From: Streptoalloteichus tenebrarius
GTDB taxonomy: Bacteria; Actinomycetota; Actinomycetes; Mycobacteriales; Pseudonocardiaceae
Assembly (NCBI RefSeq): GCF_024171885.1
Contig: NZ_JAMTCP010000029.1
Location: 16,001-80,000, forward strand
DNA length: 64,000 nt
Direction: 5' to 3'
Shown here: positions 8,650 through 17,495 of the stretch, piece after piece
Layout of the letters: each line of letters opens with the position of its first letter
Position numbering within the stretch: the first letter of the stretch is position 1
Program-made: the position numbers and the translations under genes
Notes under the pieces: model-generated
Seen by the model: the letters and a program-made list of their open reading frames with translations, nothing else
Told to the model about the DNA's origin: nothing
Databases searched by the model: none

Positions 8650-9420
8650 TCACACCGGGGCCGCGCCCAGCTCCGCGACCCGCTCGACGAGCAACGCGGC
8701 CGGGCAGGGGGAGATCGTGAGCCACGGCCGCCCGTCCGAGCCGGGAGCGCGCTGGAAGAGGAACCGGCCCCGCGCGGTGTCCAGCACGGTGAGCGACGTC
8801 CCCGCCCCGTGCCGCCGCCCCAGCTCGTCGACGCCGGCCGGCTCGAACCGCGCCACCCCGGTCCTGGCCGCCGTGACCGCCTCGCCCACCAGCCGGGCCA
8901 GCTCGGCGCGCAGCCCCGCGTCCATGAACGCCGCCGTCACCTCACCCAACGTCGACTCCCGCCGCACGATCCCGTCCAGCAGCTCGGCGGGCATGGCGAC
9001 GGAGGTCCCGGCAGCCGGTGGCACCTCCGGCAGCAGGGACAGCGCGGACGCGGCCAGCTCCGCCGCGGGCACCTGGTGCAGGTGGAGGGCGTCGGCGTCG
9101 AGCACCGCCCACACACCGCTGTCGCCGCGCCCGGCCGCGGTCATCGCCCGCAGCTCGCCGCGCTCCGAGCTGACCCGGACGTCCACCGCGGCGACCGGCC
9201 GGGCGAGCAGGCACAACGCCCACTCCAGCCCCTCGTCCAGCTCAAGGCCGTCGCGCAACCCCCCGGCGGCCAGATCGGCGCGGACGGCCTCGGCGAGGGC
9301 CGTCCGTTCGCCCACGGTCGCGCCCACCGCGGGCACGTCGATCACCAGTGGCCGTTCCCCGAGGTCGAGGTCGGACCAGCAGACGTCGTAGGCGGCGTGG
9401 GAGAGGACCCAGTAGCTCAC
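8650..9420 (-). CDS. espG: EspG-family ESX secretion-associated chaperone
   Basis: This 256-residue protein resembles EspG, the cytoplasmic chaperone that binds the tip of PE-PPE heterodimers and delivers them to an ESX (type VII) secretion system. The N-terminus MSYWVLSHAAYDVCW, the mid-region with repeated beta-strand patterns ending in a helix pair, and the C-terminal FLFQRAPGSDGRPWLTI pattern fit the family, as does the length. It starts at GTG 9420, seven bases after the PPE-like gene stop, so the two are surely co-transcribed. No ESX core component (EccB-E, MycP) is present in the window, so it must serve a system encoded elsewhere. Confidence 0.8.
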   Translation of the reverse strand: MSYWVLSHAAYDVCWSDLDLGERPLVIDVPAVGATVGERTALAEAVRADLAAGGLRDGLELDEGLEWALCLLARPVAAVDVRVSSERGELRAMTAAGRGDSGVWAVLDADALHLHQVPAAELAASALSLLPEVPPAAGTSVAMPAELLDGIVRRESTLGEVTAAFMDAGLRAELARLVGEAVTAARTGVARFEPAGVDELGRRHGAGTSLTVLDTARGRFLFQRAPGSDGRPWLTISPCPAALLVERVAELGAAPV

Positions 9421-9427
9421 GGCCGGT

Positions 9428-12247
9428 TCACCGCCGCGCGTCCCGAGGCGAGGGGTCGGCCGCCGGCTTCGAGATCATCTCCGGCTCGCCGGCCAGGTTC
9501 CCGGCTTCCGCCAGGTCGGGCAACCGGTCCCTACCGAGCCTGAGCACCGCGCTCTCGGACAGGAAGCCCTGCCCGCCCGGCACCCCACCCAGCCCGCTTC
9601 GCACCCGATGGGCGCTGACCTGCCCCGGGGCGTCAGCTCCGCCCTCGACACCGGCGGCCCCGCCGCCACCCGAGCCCCGTGTCCGCACCTCGGTAGGCCA
9701 GTCACCCCCGTCCGCCAGCCGGTCGGCCCCGTCCGGCTGGTCAGCTTCGCCGCCGACCGACGAACCCCCGAACTCGGCAGAACGGCCCTCAAGACGGCCC
9801 TCAGGGCGATCACCGGGCACCGCATCCCCCACGCCGCCGATCCCCACCCCAGCCACGACACCGGGCTCACCCGATACGGACGCGGAGGACATGACCTGGT
9901 CAGGGGCGGTAAGTGCGCCCCCGACGACACTGGCGGCCTCGCCACCACCCGAATCCGGTGTCCGGATCTCGGCAAGCTGGCCGCCCCCACCCACCGGCGG
10001 GACCGCTTCGCCGCCAACCGACGAGCTTCCGAACTCAGCGGAACCGGCCCCAGCACGATCGTCGGGCACCGCGTCCCCCACGCCGCCGATCCCCACCGCG
10101 CCGAAACCGCCACCAGAAGCCCAGCCACCCACCGTGACTGGCCCGCCCGCCAGGGCACCGGGCTCACCCGACGCGGACTCGGAAGACACGACCTGACCAG
10201 GAACGGCAGGTGCGCCCCCGACGACGCCGGCGTCGCCGCCACCACCCGAGCCCCGTGTCCACACCTCGGCACGCCAGTCACCCCCGTCCGCCAGCCGGTC
10301 CGCCTCCCCACCAACCGACCAGCTTCCGAACTCCACGGAACGACCCTGGGGATCATCGTCGGGCACCGCATCCCCCACACCGCCGGTCCCCACCCCAGCC
10401 GCAATACCGGGCTCATCCCGCACCGACTCGGAGGACGTGACCTCGCCAGGGGCAATGGGTGCAGGGAGTCCGGCGAGGCTGAACGAGGTAGGGGCACCAG
10501 GCACTGGGAAGGCCAGGCCAGGCACCTCCGCTGCGTCGTCGACGCCAGCGTCCCCACCGCCACCCGAGTCCCGTGTCCGGATCTCGGAAGGCCGGTCGGC
10601 CCAGTCCAACTGATCAGCTTCACCGCCAACCGACGGGCTTCCGAACTCAGCGGAACCGGCCCCAGCACGACCGTCGGACACGGCATCCCCCACACCGTCG
10701 GTCCCCACCGCGCCGAAACCGCCACCAGAAGCTCGGTCGCCCGCCGCGACCGACCCGCCCGCCAAGGCACCGGGCTCACCCGACGCGGACTCGGAAGACG
10801 CGAGCTGACCAGGGGAAACAGGCGTGGGCGGAAGCCCAGCGAGGCTGGACAGGGCGGGATCGTCGGACGCGGAGCGCGCCAAGCTGAACACGACAGCCCC
10901 ACCCCCGACCTTGGTGCCCCCGACACCACCCGAGTCCCGTATCCGAATCTCAGAAGGCCGGTTGGGCCCATCCGCCGGCGGGGCCGCTTCCCCACCACCC
11001 GACGAACCCGCGAACTCGGCGGAACGACCCTGGGGATGATCGTCGGGCACCGCATCCCCCACGCCGCCGATCCCCACCGCGCCGAAATCACCGCCAGAAG
11101 CCCAGCCACCCACCGCAGGGCCAGCCTCACCCCACACGGCATCCGAGGACGCGACCTCACCGGGGGCAATGGGTGCAGGGAGTCCGGCGTGGCCGGGCGA
11201 GGTGGGGGCACCAGGCACTGGGAAGGCCAGGCCGGGCACCTCCGCTGCGTCGTCGACGCCGGTGGCCTCGCCGCCACCTGAGTCCCGTGTCCGCACCTCG
11301 GTAGGCCAGCCACCCCCGCCCGCCAGCCGATCAGCCCCGCCCGGCTGGTCAGCTTCGCCGCCAACCGACGAACCCCCGAACTCGGCAGAACGGCCCTCAA
11401 GACGGCCCTCAGGGCGATCACCGGCCACCGCATCCCCCACGCCGCCGATCCCCACCCCAGCCACGACACCGGGCTCACCCGATACGGACTCGGAGGACAT
11501 GACCTGGTCGGGGGCGGTAAGTGCGCCCCCGACGACACTGGCATCCCCGCCGCCACCCGAATCCGGTGTCCGGATCTCGGAAGGCCGGCCGCCCCCGCCC
11601 GCCAGCCGGCCAGCCCCGTCCGGCTGGTCAGCTTCGCCGCCAACTGACGAAGCTCCGAACGCGGCGGAGACGATCGCCGGCGTGCCGGAACCCCCGTCGA
11701 AAGGGCCACTGGGAGCGTGGTCGCCCACCGCCATCCGGCCGGGCGGCGGCTGGTAGCCCAGGAGATCAGCGACGTTGCGGGCGCTGTTGGCCTGGTAGAC
11801 GCGCATGCGGCGCCGGGCCTCCTCGTCGGCGGCGCGGCAGGCGTCCTCGACGCCCGCCACGTCCTCGCTCCACGGGGTGGCCGACCGGTGCAGGGGCGTG
11901 ACCGGCCCCGCCACGACGTCGGGCACGCCGTGTCGAACCTCGTCGAAGAAGGCCGACTGCCGCGCCAGGCACACCGCGATCCGCTCGGCGGCGTCCGCGG
12001 CGGAGCGCCCGTAGCCGGCCAGCGGGCTCATGCCGTCGGCCGCGGTGCGCGCCGCCGGGCCGGTCCACACGCCGCCCGCCGCCGCGATCGCCTGGTCCAC
12101 CAGGGCGGCGACCTCCATGAACCGCGCCCCGACGGCCCGCCACCGCTCCGCCATGGCGGTGGTCGTCGCGGCCGAGCCCGGCCCGGTGTGCAGCCAGGCG
12201 TGGATCGTGCGGTGGTCGACGTCGTTGAACGTCCGGTCGTAGCTCAT
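9428..12247 (-). CDS. PPE-like type VII secretion substrate with long repeat region
   Basis: This 939-residue protein has an N-terminal PPE/WXG100-like helical domain (residues 1-165) with GGVWTGPAA at about 58-66, the W-x-G turn. Residues 198-877 are seven imperfect repeats of about 90-125 residues. Each begins SVGGEAD-like and contains PTEVRTRDSGGG-like and GIGGVGDAVP-like blocks and SSESVSGEPG. Units 1 and 6 are nearly identical. A final 62 residues form a non-repeat tail. ATG 12247 overlaps the upstream stop (ATGA), and EspG follows. The helical domain should pair with the preceding small protein, and the repeat part is probably exported and intrinsically disordered. Confidence 0.8.
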   Translation of the reverse strand: MSYDRTFNDVDHRTIHAWLHTGPGSAATTTAMAERWRAVGARFMEVAALVDQAIAAAGGVWTGPAARTAADGMSPLAGYGRSAADAAERIAVCLARQSAFFDEVRHGVPDVVAGPVTPLHRSATPWSEDVAGVEDACRAADEEARRRMRVYQANSARNVADLLGYQPPPGRMAVGDHAPSGPFDGGSGTPAIVSAAFGASSVGGEADQPDGAGRLAGGGGRPSEIRTPDSGGGGDASVVGGALTAPDQVMSSESVSGEPGVVAGVGIGGVGDAVAGDRPEGRLEGRSAEFGGSSVGGEADQPGGADRLAGGGGWPTEVRTRDSGGGEATGVDDAAEVPGLAFPVPGAPTSPGHAGLPAPIAPGEVASSDAVWGEAGPAVGGWASGGDFGAVGIGGVGDAVPDDHPQGRSAEFAGSSGGGEAAPPADGPNRPSEIRIRDSGGVGGTKVGGGAVVFSLARSASDDPALSSLAGLPPTPVSPGQLASSESASGEPGALAGGSVAAGDRASGGGFGAVGTDGVGDAVSDGRAGAGSAEFGSPSVGGEADQLDWADRPSEIRTRDSGGGGDAGVDDAAEVPGLAFPVPGAPTSFSLAGLPAPIAPGEVTSSESVRDEPGIAAGVGTGGVGDAVPDDDPQGRSVEFGSWSVGGEADRLADGGDWRAEVWTRGSGGGGDAGVVGGAPAVPGQVVSSESASGEPGALAGGPVTVGGWASGGGFGAVGIGGVGDAVPDDRAGAGSAEFGSSSVGGEAVPPVGGGGQLAEIRTPDSGGGEAASVVGGALTAPDQVMSSASVSGEPGVVAGVGIGGVGDAVPGDRPEGRLEGRSAEFGGSSVGGEADQPDGADRLADGGDWPTEVRTRGSGGGGAAGVEGGADAPGQVSAHRVRSGLGGVPGGQGFLSESAVLRLGRDRLPDLAEAGNLAGEPEMISKPAADPSPRDARR
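9617..11656. repeat. seven-unit coding tandem repeat in PPE-like gene
   Basis: About 2 kb of the gene consist of imperfect repeats of 270-375 bp. Blocks recur near 9720, 9960, 10260, 10580, 10930, 11290 and 11570 (the TCCGGTGTCCGGATCTCGG and CCCGTGTCCGCACCTCGG families). Stretches of over 100 bases are nearly identical between units, for example around 9770-9960 and 11380-11580. All reading frames stay largely open. Confidence 0.9.
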
Positions 12248-12672
12248 CGCGCGGCGTCCCCGAACCTGGCGTCGGTCGCCGCCTCGGCCTGGGAGCGCTG
12301 CCGCAGGGCGGCTTCCAGGTCGCGCGCCGTGGCCTCCAGCGCCGTGCGGTACTCGGCCACCGCCCTGGCCAGCGCGCCGTCACCGCTGGTCACCCCCAGC
12401 GCGATGTCCCTGACCACCTGCTGGCTGACCGGGTCGCCGCCGGGAGGGTCGACGTCGGCGAGCCGGCGCGCGTCCTCGGCCACGCCGTCGAGCAGCTCCA
12501 GCGCCGCCCGCAGCCGCTCCAGCAGCGCGGGGGCCTGGTCGGGGCGGACCAGGAAGCCGTCGCCCGCGACGGCGGCCGCCCCGACGACGACACGGGAACC
12601 CACCGCGACGTGCGGAAACACGGTCTCCGTCGCGTCGGCCGGGCGGGCGGCCACGCTGTCGGGGATCTCCAC
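12244..12672 (-). CDS. PE/WXG100-like small ESX protein
   Basis: This 142-residue, mainly helical protein has an amphipathic C-terminal helix (AVAEYRTALEATARDLEAALRQR). It is directly upstream of, and overlaps by 4 bases, the PPE-like gene. In position and size it matches the small PE-like partner that forms a four-helix bundle with a PPE protein before EspG-guided export. GTG 12672 is chosen because GGGAGGAG lies 5 bases upstream; a start at 12720 is less likely. No clear YxxxD/E export signal is certain, though AEYRTALE is a candidate. The family call rests mainly on context. Confidence 0.7.
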   Translation of the reverse strand: MEIPDSVAARPADATETVFPHVAVGSRVVVGAAAVAGDGFLVRPDQAPALLERLRAALELLDGVAEDARRLADVDPPGGDPVSQQVVRDIALGVTSGDGALARAVAEYRTALEATARDLEAALRQRSQAEAATDARFGDAAR

Positions 12673-12807
12673 GGCTCCTCCCAGGGGTCGTCGACAGACC
12701 CGCGCGGGACCGGCGGGCACGCGCCGGACGCGCGGCGACGGGCGGGCGGCTGGATAGACGTTCCCCGCCCCCTCCCGGTTCCCCCGCTCACCCGTTCCGG
12801 GCGGTGG

Positions 12808-14325
12808 TCAGCGCTCGACACCCCGGGGGCTCAGGTGCGTGGGCGGCCCCTCCACGCCGCAGCACAGGCACTCACCGGGGTGCGCCAGCTCGTGCTCGGC
12901 GGGTTCCGGCTTCGCGGCAGCCGACGCCAGCACCCGGTTGTCCACGCCGGACGCGACCAGGCCGGCGACGACGCACAGGCCGGCGCACACCAGCAGCGCC
13001 GTCCGCCAGCCCTCGGTCATCGCGGCGGGGTCGGTGTAGTCCGCGCCGCCGAGGCCGGCGACCGTGGGCAGCACCGCCACCGCCAGGAGGGTGCCGGTGC
13101 GGGCCACCGCGTTGTTGACCCCGGACGCCACCCCCGCGTACCGGTCCGGCGCGGCGGCCAGCACGGTCGCGGTGACCGGCGCGACCACGGTCGCGAGGCC
13201 GACGCCGAAGACCAGCACGCCGGGCAGCACCGCGTCCACGTAGCCGCCGCCCGGCACGACGCGCCGCAGCAGGAGCAGGCCGACCGCGATCACCAGCGGC
13301 CCGACGACCAGTTGCCACCGGGGGCCGACCCGCTCGGCGAGCCGCCCGGACCGGGCCGAGAGCACCAGCATGAGCAGCGTGATCGGCAGTCCTGCCAACC
13401 CGGCCGCCGTGGGCGAGTACCCCAGCGACACCTGGAGCTGCACCACCAGCAGGACCATCACCGCGCCGAGCGCGCCGTAGACCAGGAACGTCGCCAGGTT
13501 GGCGAGCAGGAACACACGGTCGGCGAACAGGCTCGGCGGCACCGTCGGCCGGTCTCCCCGCGCCTGCCGCGCCCCGAACCACACCAGGGCGAGCACACCG
13601 ACGACACCGGCCCCGATGACGACCGGGTCACCCGCTCCCCGGACCGGGGCCTCCACCAACGCCCCGGTCAGGCCGGCGAGGCCGAGCGCGCACAGCGCGG
13701 CGGCCAGCACGTCGGGCCGGCCCTCCGCGCCCGCGTCCCGGGTCTCCGGGACGAAACGCGCGGTCAACCACCAGGTCAGCGCCGCCACCGGCAGGTTGAC
13801 CAGGAACGCCAGCCGCCACGACCACGCCTGCACCAGCAGCCCGCCCACCAACGGGCCGACAGCGGTGGCGACGCCGGACAGCCCCGACCACGCGCCGATC
13901 GCGGTGGCCCGCTCACCCCTGGCGAAGACCGACTGGAGGATGGCCAGCGAGCCGGGCGTCAGCAGCGCCCCTCCCACCCCCTGGAGCGCCCTGGCCACCA
14001 CCAGCACCTCGGTGGACGGCGCCACGCCGCACAGCGCCGAGGCCACCCCGAACCAGACGACCCCGATCCGGAAGACCCGACGCCGGCCGTACCGGTCGCC
14101 CATGGCCCCGCCGACGAGGATCAACGCGGCCAGGGTGAGCAGATAGCCGTCGAGGACCCACTGCAACCCCGACACCGACGCCCCCAGCTCGCGGCCGAGC
14201 GCCGGCAGCGCGACGTTGACGATGGTGCTGTCCAGCATGGCCATGCCGGAGCCGAGGGTCGTGGCCGCCAGCACACCCCTGGCCCGTCCCGTGCCCCAGC
14301 GGACCTCCGGCCCCGTGGTGGTCAT
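12808..14325 (-). CDS. MFS multidrug transporter, DHA2 (EmrB/QacA) family
   Basis: This 505-residue protein has about 14 predicted membrane helices. It carries family motifs: LDSTIVNVALP in helix 1, motif A GGAMGDRYGRRRVF between helices 2 and 3, and ARALQGVGGALLTPGSLA (motif C region). Such pumps export drugs or secondary metabolites by proton antiport. The hydrophilic C-terminus ends with a Cys-rich CLCCG patch, unusual for the family and possibly metal- or thiol-sensitive. It is divergent from a hypothetical gene. No adjacent regulator is visible; substrate unknown. Confidence 0.92.
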   Translation of the reverse strand: MTTTGPEVRWGTGRARGVLAATTLGSGMAMLDSTIVNVALPALGRELGASVSGLQWVLDGYLLTLAALILVGGAMGDRYGRRRVFRIGVVWFGVASALCGVAPSTEVLVVARALQGVGGALLTPGSLAILQSVFARGERATAIGAWSGLSGVATAVGPLVGGLLVQAWSWRLAFLVNLPVAALTWWLTARFVPETRDAGAEGRPDVLAAALCALGLAGLTGALVEAPVRGAGDPVVIGAGVVGVLALVWFGARQARGDRPTVPPSLFADRVFLLANLATFLVYGALGAVMVLLVVQLQVSLGYSPTAAGLAGLPITLLMLVLSARSGRLAERVGPRWQLVVGPLVIAVGLLLLRRVVPGGGYVDAVLPGVLVFGVGLATVVAPVTATVLAAAPDRYAGVASGVNNAVARTGTLLAVAVLPTVAGLGGADYTDPAAMTEGWRTALLVCAGLCVVAGLVASGVDNRVLASAAAKPEPAEHELAHPGECLCCGVEGPPTHLSPRGVER

Positions 14326-14429
14326 GCCGGTCAGGCTGCCCCCGGGCGGCGGCGGGTGCCACCCGGACGGGGCGCGGCCTCAGCCGGTCCCGACCCGCGC
14401 GCCGGCGTTTTCAGCGATCATCGGTAGTC

Positions 14430-15047
14430 GTGCGGGAACCTGACTGGAGACAACCTCGCCCGACCAGGGCAGACGTCGAGCGGATGTGGCGCGACCTCGT
14501 CGTGCGCCCCCTGTCAGCCCACCCGCTGGCGGTCGACGAGCTGTTGGACGCGCTGCACGACCGCTACCCCAGCGGCGACACCGCGTTCACCGGGTTCGCG
14601 CTGGGCGACCACCCGGTGCTGGCCTGGCACGCCGCCCGCGACCGCCTGTCCGAGATCGGCTTCCCCTCCCGGTTCCTGCACCACCCCGCGGTGGTCGACG
14701 CCCTGTCGTCCCCCGGCTTCCGCCCCGCCATCCACGACGTGGAGTTCACCCCGGTCGACCCGTTCACGCTGCCCGGTCGGATCGCCTCCTACGTGCACCA
14801 CGGCGGCGCGTACCACCACCCGCCGGCCGACCCCGACCGGCGCGCCGAGGACGCCATCGCGTCCCTGGAGCTCGCGACGGCGCTGTGCGCCGCGTTGTTC
14901 GGCATGCGGCTGACCGACCTCGTCGTGGCCTACAGCGACCGGCCGTGGAGCGACTGGTTCTTCGGCACGATCGGGGACGCCACGTTCGTGGTGCTGGACC
15001 GCGCCGCCCGGAACCTGTGGCTGCTCTGCGTCAGCGACGACGCCTGA
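14430..15047 (+). CDS. conserved-looking hypothetical protein
   Basis: A 205-residue soluble protein of unknown function. The sequence is rich in aromatic residues and His. One stretch, VHHGGAYHHP (about 130), and a C-terminal block with WSDWFFGTIGDATFVVLD look like a folded alpha/beta domain. No signal peptide or membrane segment. The GTG at 14430 has no strong ribosome site; ATG 14484 is an alternative. It converges on dasR with a 4-base gap between stops. Confidence 0.7.
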   Translation: MREPDWRQPRPTRADVERMWRDLVVRPLSAHPLAVDELLDALHDRYPSGDTAFTGFALGDHPVLAWHAARDRLSEIGFPSRFLHHPAVVDALSSPGFRPAIHDVEFTPVDPFTLPGRIASYVHHGGAYHHPPADPDRRAEDAIASLELATALCAALFGMRLTDLVVAYSDRPWSDWFFGTIGDATFVVLDRAARNLWLLCVSDDA

Positions 15048-15051
15048 GCCG

Positions 15052-15810
15052 CTACCGGGTGGGCGGGTTGAGGGTGGCCACGAACTTGTAGCGGTCGCCG
15101 CGGTACAGCGAGCGCACCCACTCCACGGGGTTGCCCTCGGTGTCGAAGGAGTGCCGGGACAGCAGCAGCATGGGCAGGCCGACCTCCGCGCCGAGCAGCT
15201 CGGCCTCCTCCGGGCTGGCCAGCGCCGTCTCGATCGTCTCCTCGGCGTGTCCCAGCTCGATCCCGAACCGCTCGCGCAGCACCTGGTAGAGCGAGCCGCC
15301 CGCGCCGATGTAGCGGCGCAGCCCCCGGAAGCGGCCGAGGGCCAGGTGGGTGGTCTCGATCGCCATGGGCTCGCCGTCGGCCAGCCGCAGCCGGCGCAGC
15401 CGGAGCACCTTGGCGCCGGGGCGCACGCCCAGAAGCTGGGCCAGGTCGGGGTCGGCCGCCTGCTCGGTGGCCTCCAGCAGCCGGGAGGCCGGCTGCCGGC
15501 CGACCGCGCGCATGTCCTCGGTGTAGGAGGAGAGCTGGAGCCGCTGCGCCACCTTCGGCTCGGCGGCGAACGTGCCCTTGCCCTGCACCCGCAGCAGCCG
15601 GCCCTCCACGGTCAGCTCCGCCAGCGCCTGCCGGACCGTGGTGCGGGAGACGTCGAACTCCGCGGCCAGCGACCGCTCGGTGGGGATGGGTGAGCCAGGG
15701 GGCAGTGAGCGGAGCAGGTCCAGCAGGTGCCGCTTGAGCCCCCAGTACTTGGGCTCGCGCTGCGCGCGTGTCCGCACCCCGTCGCCCGCGGCCGGCGTCG
15801 TGTCCAGCAT
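15052..15810 (-). CDS. dasR: DasR, GntR/HutC-family master regulator of amino-sugar use
   Basis: DasR of Streptomyces represses chitin and N-acetylglucosamine genes by binding dre sites and is released by phosphorylated amino sugars. This 252-residue protein has the GntR winged HTH ([13 protein letters not shown] to [18 protein letters not shown], about 20-80). Its UTRA effector domain contains [33 protein letters not shown] and [11 protein letters not shown], which match DasR closely. ATG 15810 gives the usual DasR length and has AGGAGGAGG upstream. A second start at ATG 15951, also with AGGAGG, would add 47 low-complexity residues. Divergent from dasABC, as expected for an amino-sugar operon regulator. 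Confidence 0.93.
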   Translation of the reverse strand: MLDTTPAAGDGVRTRAQREPKYWGLKRHLLDLLRSLPPGSPIPTERSLAAEFDVSRTTVRQALAELTVEGRLLRVQGKGTFAAEPKVAQRLQLSSYTEDMRAVGRQPASRLLEATEQAADPDLAQLLGVRPGAKVLRLRRLRLADGEPMAIETTHLALGRFRGLRRYIGAGGSLYQVLRERFGIELGHAEETIETALASPEEAELLGAEVGLPMLLLSRHSFDTEGNPVEWVRSLYRGDRYKFVATLNPPTR

Positions 15811-16105
15811 GGCCTCCTCCTGTGTCCCGAGGGGTGCGCGCACCCCGTCGCCGGCCGTGCGCGGAGCGTCAGCCCCGCCCGCGGCCGCCTGCCCCGTTCC
15901 CCCAGACGCCCGCACCGGGTCGGCGGCCGGGGTGAAGGGAGACTCGCTCATGGCCACCTCCTGCGTGCGGCGTGCGTCGGTGTGCGTCGGTGGGGGTGCC
16001 GGCGCCCTCGTCGATGGCGTTCAGGATGCCGCGAAACCCCGGTGGCGTGCGATGAGATCACACACGCCAGTCATCCGACCTCTTTGTCACAGCTTCGCAA
16101 CCCCC

Positions 16106-16134
16106 TTGACAGCTTCTGTGACGGCCCACACTCT
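16106..16134 (+). promoter_or_regulatory. candidate dasA promoter
   Basis: TTGACA at 16106-16111 is a perfect -35 hexamer; 17 bases downstream CACTCT is only a weak -10. The dre site at 16141-16156 would cover the predicted start point, a good position for repression. Confidence 0.45.
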
Positions 16135-16140
16135 GCTCAC

Positions 16141-16156
16141 ATTGGTCTACACCACT
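16141..16156. promoter_or_regulatory. dre site (DasR operator) upstream of dasA
   Basis: ATTGGTCTACACCACT matches the Streptomyces dre consensus ACTGGTCTAGACCAGT at 13 of 16 positions. It lies 40 bases before the dasA start and downstream of a -35-like hexamer, so DasR bound here would block transcription of dasABC and the two following enzymes. Confidence 0.8.
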
Positions 16157-16196
16157 TCGACGCCCGGCACTGGGGCCGGGCCGGGAGGGCGGCAGA

Positions 16197-17486
16197 GTGA
16201 AGCGCTGGAAGAGACTGGCCGTCGGCGCCGCGGCGCTGGCGGTCGCGACGAGCGGCTGCGGCATGGGCGGGAGCGGCGGCTCCGGCGGCGGCCAGGGCGA
16301 CGACAAGACGCTCACGGTCTGGCTCATGGACGGCTCGGCGCCGAAGGGCTTCACCGACGACCTCAACCGGGAGTTCGAGGGCCAGCACCCCGGCGTCAAG
16401 GTCAAGTACGAGATCCAGCAGTGGAAGGGCATCCAGGACAAGCTCACCACCGCGCTGGCCAGCAACAACCCGCCGGACGTCATCGAGCTGGGCAACACCC
16501 AGACCGCGCGGTTCGCCGCCGAGAACACCCTGCTCGACCTCACGGGCTCCGCCAAGGACCTGGCCGGCGACCAGTGGCTCGGCGGCCTCAAGGAGTCGGC
16601 GACCTGGGACGGCAAGCAGTACGCGATGCCGTTCTACGCCGCCAACCGCACGGTGATCTACCGCAAGGACATGTTCGAGAAGGCCGGCGTCACCAAGACC
16701 CCGACCTCCCGCGCCGAGTGGCTCGACGCCATCGCCAAGCTGCGGGCCGCCAACGCCTCCGACCCCGAGTTCGAGGCGCTCTACCTGCCCGGCCAGTCCT
16801 GGTACGTCTGGCTGTCCTTCCTCTGGGACGAGGGCGGTGACGTGGCCAAGCAGGACGGCAAGTCGTTCAAGGCCACGCTGGACAGCGCCGAGGCCAAGGC
16901 CGCCGTCGAGTTCTACAAGCAGCTCGTGGACGCCTCCGGCACCAAGGCGCCGAAGGACCAGGACGAGGCCACCCCGCAGCAGTTCGAGATCTTCGCCAAG
17001 GGCAAGACGGCGATGATGATCGCGCTCCCGTGGGAGCACGGCAACGCCGTCAAGGCCGACCCGAAGCTCAAGGACGTCACCGCGGCGTTCCCGGTGCCCA
17101 GCAAGGAGGCCGGCAAGTCCGCGCCGGTGTTCCTCGGCGGCTCCAACCTGGCCATCCCGGCCGGCAGCAAGAAGCAGGACCTCGCCAAGGACTACCTCAA
17201 GCTGCTGTCCGGCGTGAAGTTCCAGAACAAGTTCGCCAAGGAGAGCGGCGCGGTGCCCGGCACGTCCAAGGACGTCAGCGCCCTGGCCACCGACCCGGTG
17301 GCCGGCCCGATGGCGCTGGCCGCGCAGAACGGCAGGGTCACGCCGACCACCCCGAAGTGGGGTCCGGTCGAGGCGGGGCAGAACCCGCTCAAGGACATGC
17401 TGACCGCGGCGCTGACCGGCCAGAAGTCGCCGGCCGACGCGGCGAGGGACGCCAACGCCAAGATCGGCCAGGCGCTGGGCGGCTGA
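16197..17486 (+). CDS. dasA: DasA-like chitooligosaccharide-binding lipoprotein
   Basis: This 429-residue family-1 extracellular solute-binding protein captures sugars for an ABC importer; in Streptomyces DasA binds N,N'-diacetylchitobiose. The basic start and hydrophobic core lead to a lipobox ending ATSGC, with Cys21 as the lipidated residue and a Gly/Ser linker after it. The DLNREFEGQHPGVKVKYE and GKTAMMIALPWEHGNAV regions are typical of the fold. GTG 16197 follows GGGAGG. It is the first gene of the das operon and carries a dre site upstream. Ligand assignment rests on dasR linkage and gene order. Confidence 0.9.
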   Translation: MKRWKRLAVGAAALAVATSGCGMGGSGGSGGGQGDDKTLTVWLMDGSAPKGFTDDLNREFEGQHPGVKVKYEIQQWKGIQDKLTTALASNNPPDVIELGNTQTARFAAENTLLDLTGSAKDLAGDQWLGGLKESATWDGKQYAMPFYAANRTVIYRKDMFEKAGVTKTPTSRAEWLDAIAKLRAANASDPEFEALYLPGQSWYVWLSFLWDEGGDVAKQDGKSFKATLDSAEAKAAVEFYKQLVDASGTKAPKDQDEATPQQFEIFAKGKTAMMIALPWEHGNAVKADPKLKDVTAAFPVPSKEAGKSAPVFLGGSNLAIPAGSKKQDLAKDYLKLLSGVKFQNKFAKESGAVPGTSKDVSALATDPVAGPMALAAQNGRVTPTTPKWGPVEAGQNPLKDMLTAALTGQKSPADAARDANAKIGQALGG

Positions 17487-17495
17487 GTCCCCGAC

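Larger units (their letters stand above)
15811..16196. other. dasR-dasA divergent intergenic region
   Basis: It holds a possible upstream dasR start with its own ribosome site (15951), an inverted repeat GTCACAG...CTGTGAC (16086-16122), a -35-like TTGACA (16106-16111) reading toward dasA, and the dre site. The 15811-15950 part reads as a duplicated leader with low-complexity codons. Confidence 0.6.

Noticed and set aside
9608..11281. Plus-strand 557-codon frame across the PPE repeats
   Set aside because: Open only because the repeats lack stop codons in most frames; composition is Thr/Arg/Pro/His-rich without a ribosome site.
9475..11709. Second long open frame on the same strand through the PPE repeat
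   Set aside because: It is a shifted reading of the repeats with no start signal and no domain; the called frame carries the PPE-like N-terminus and couples to both neighbours.
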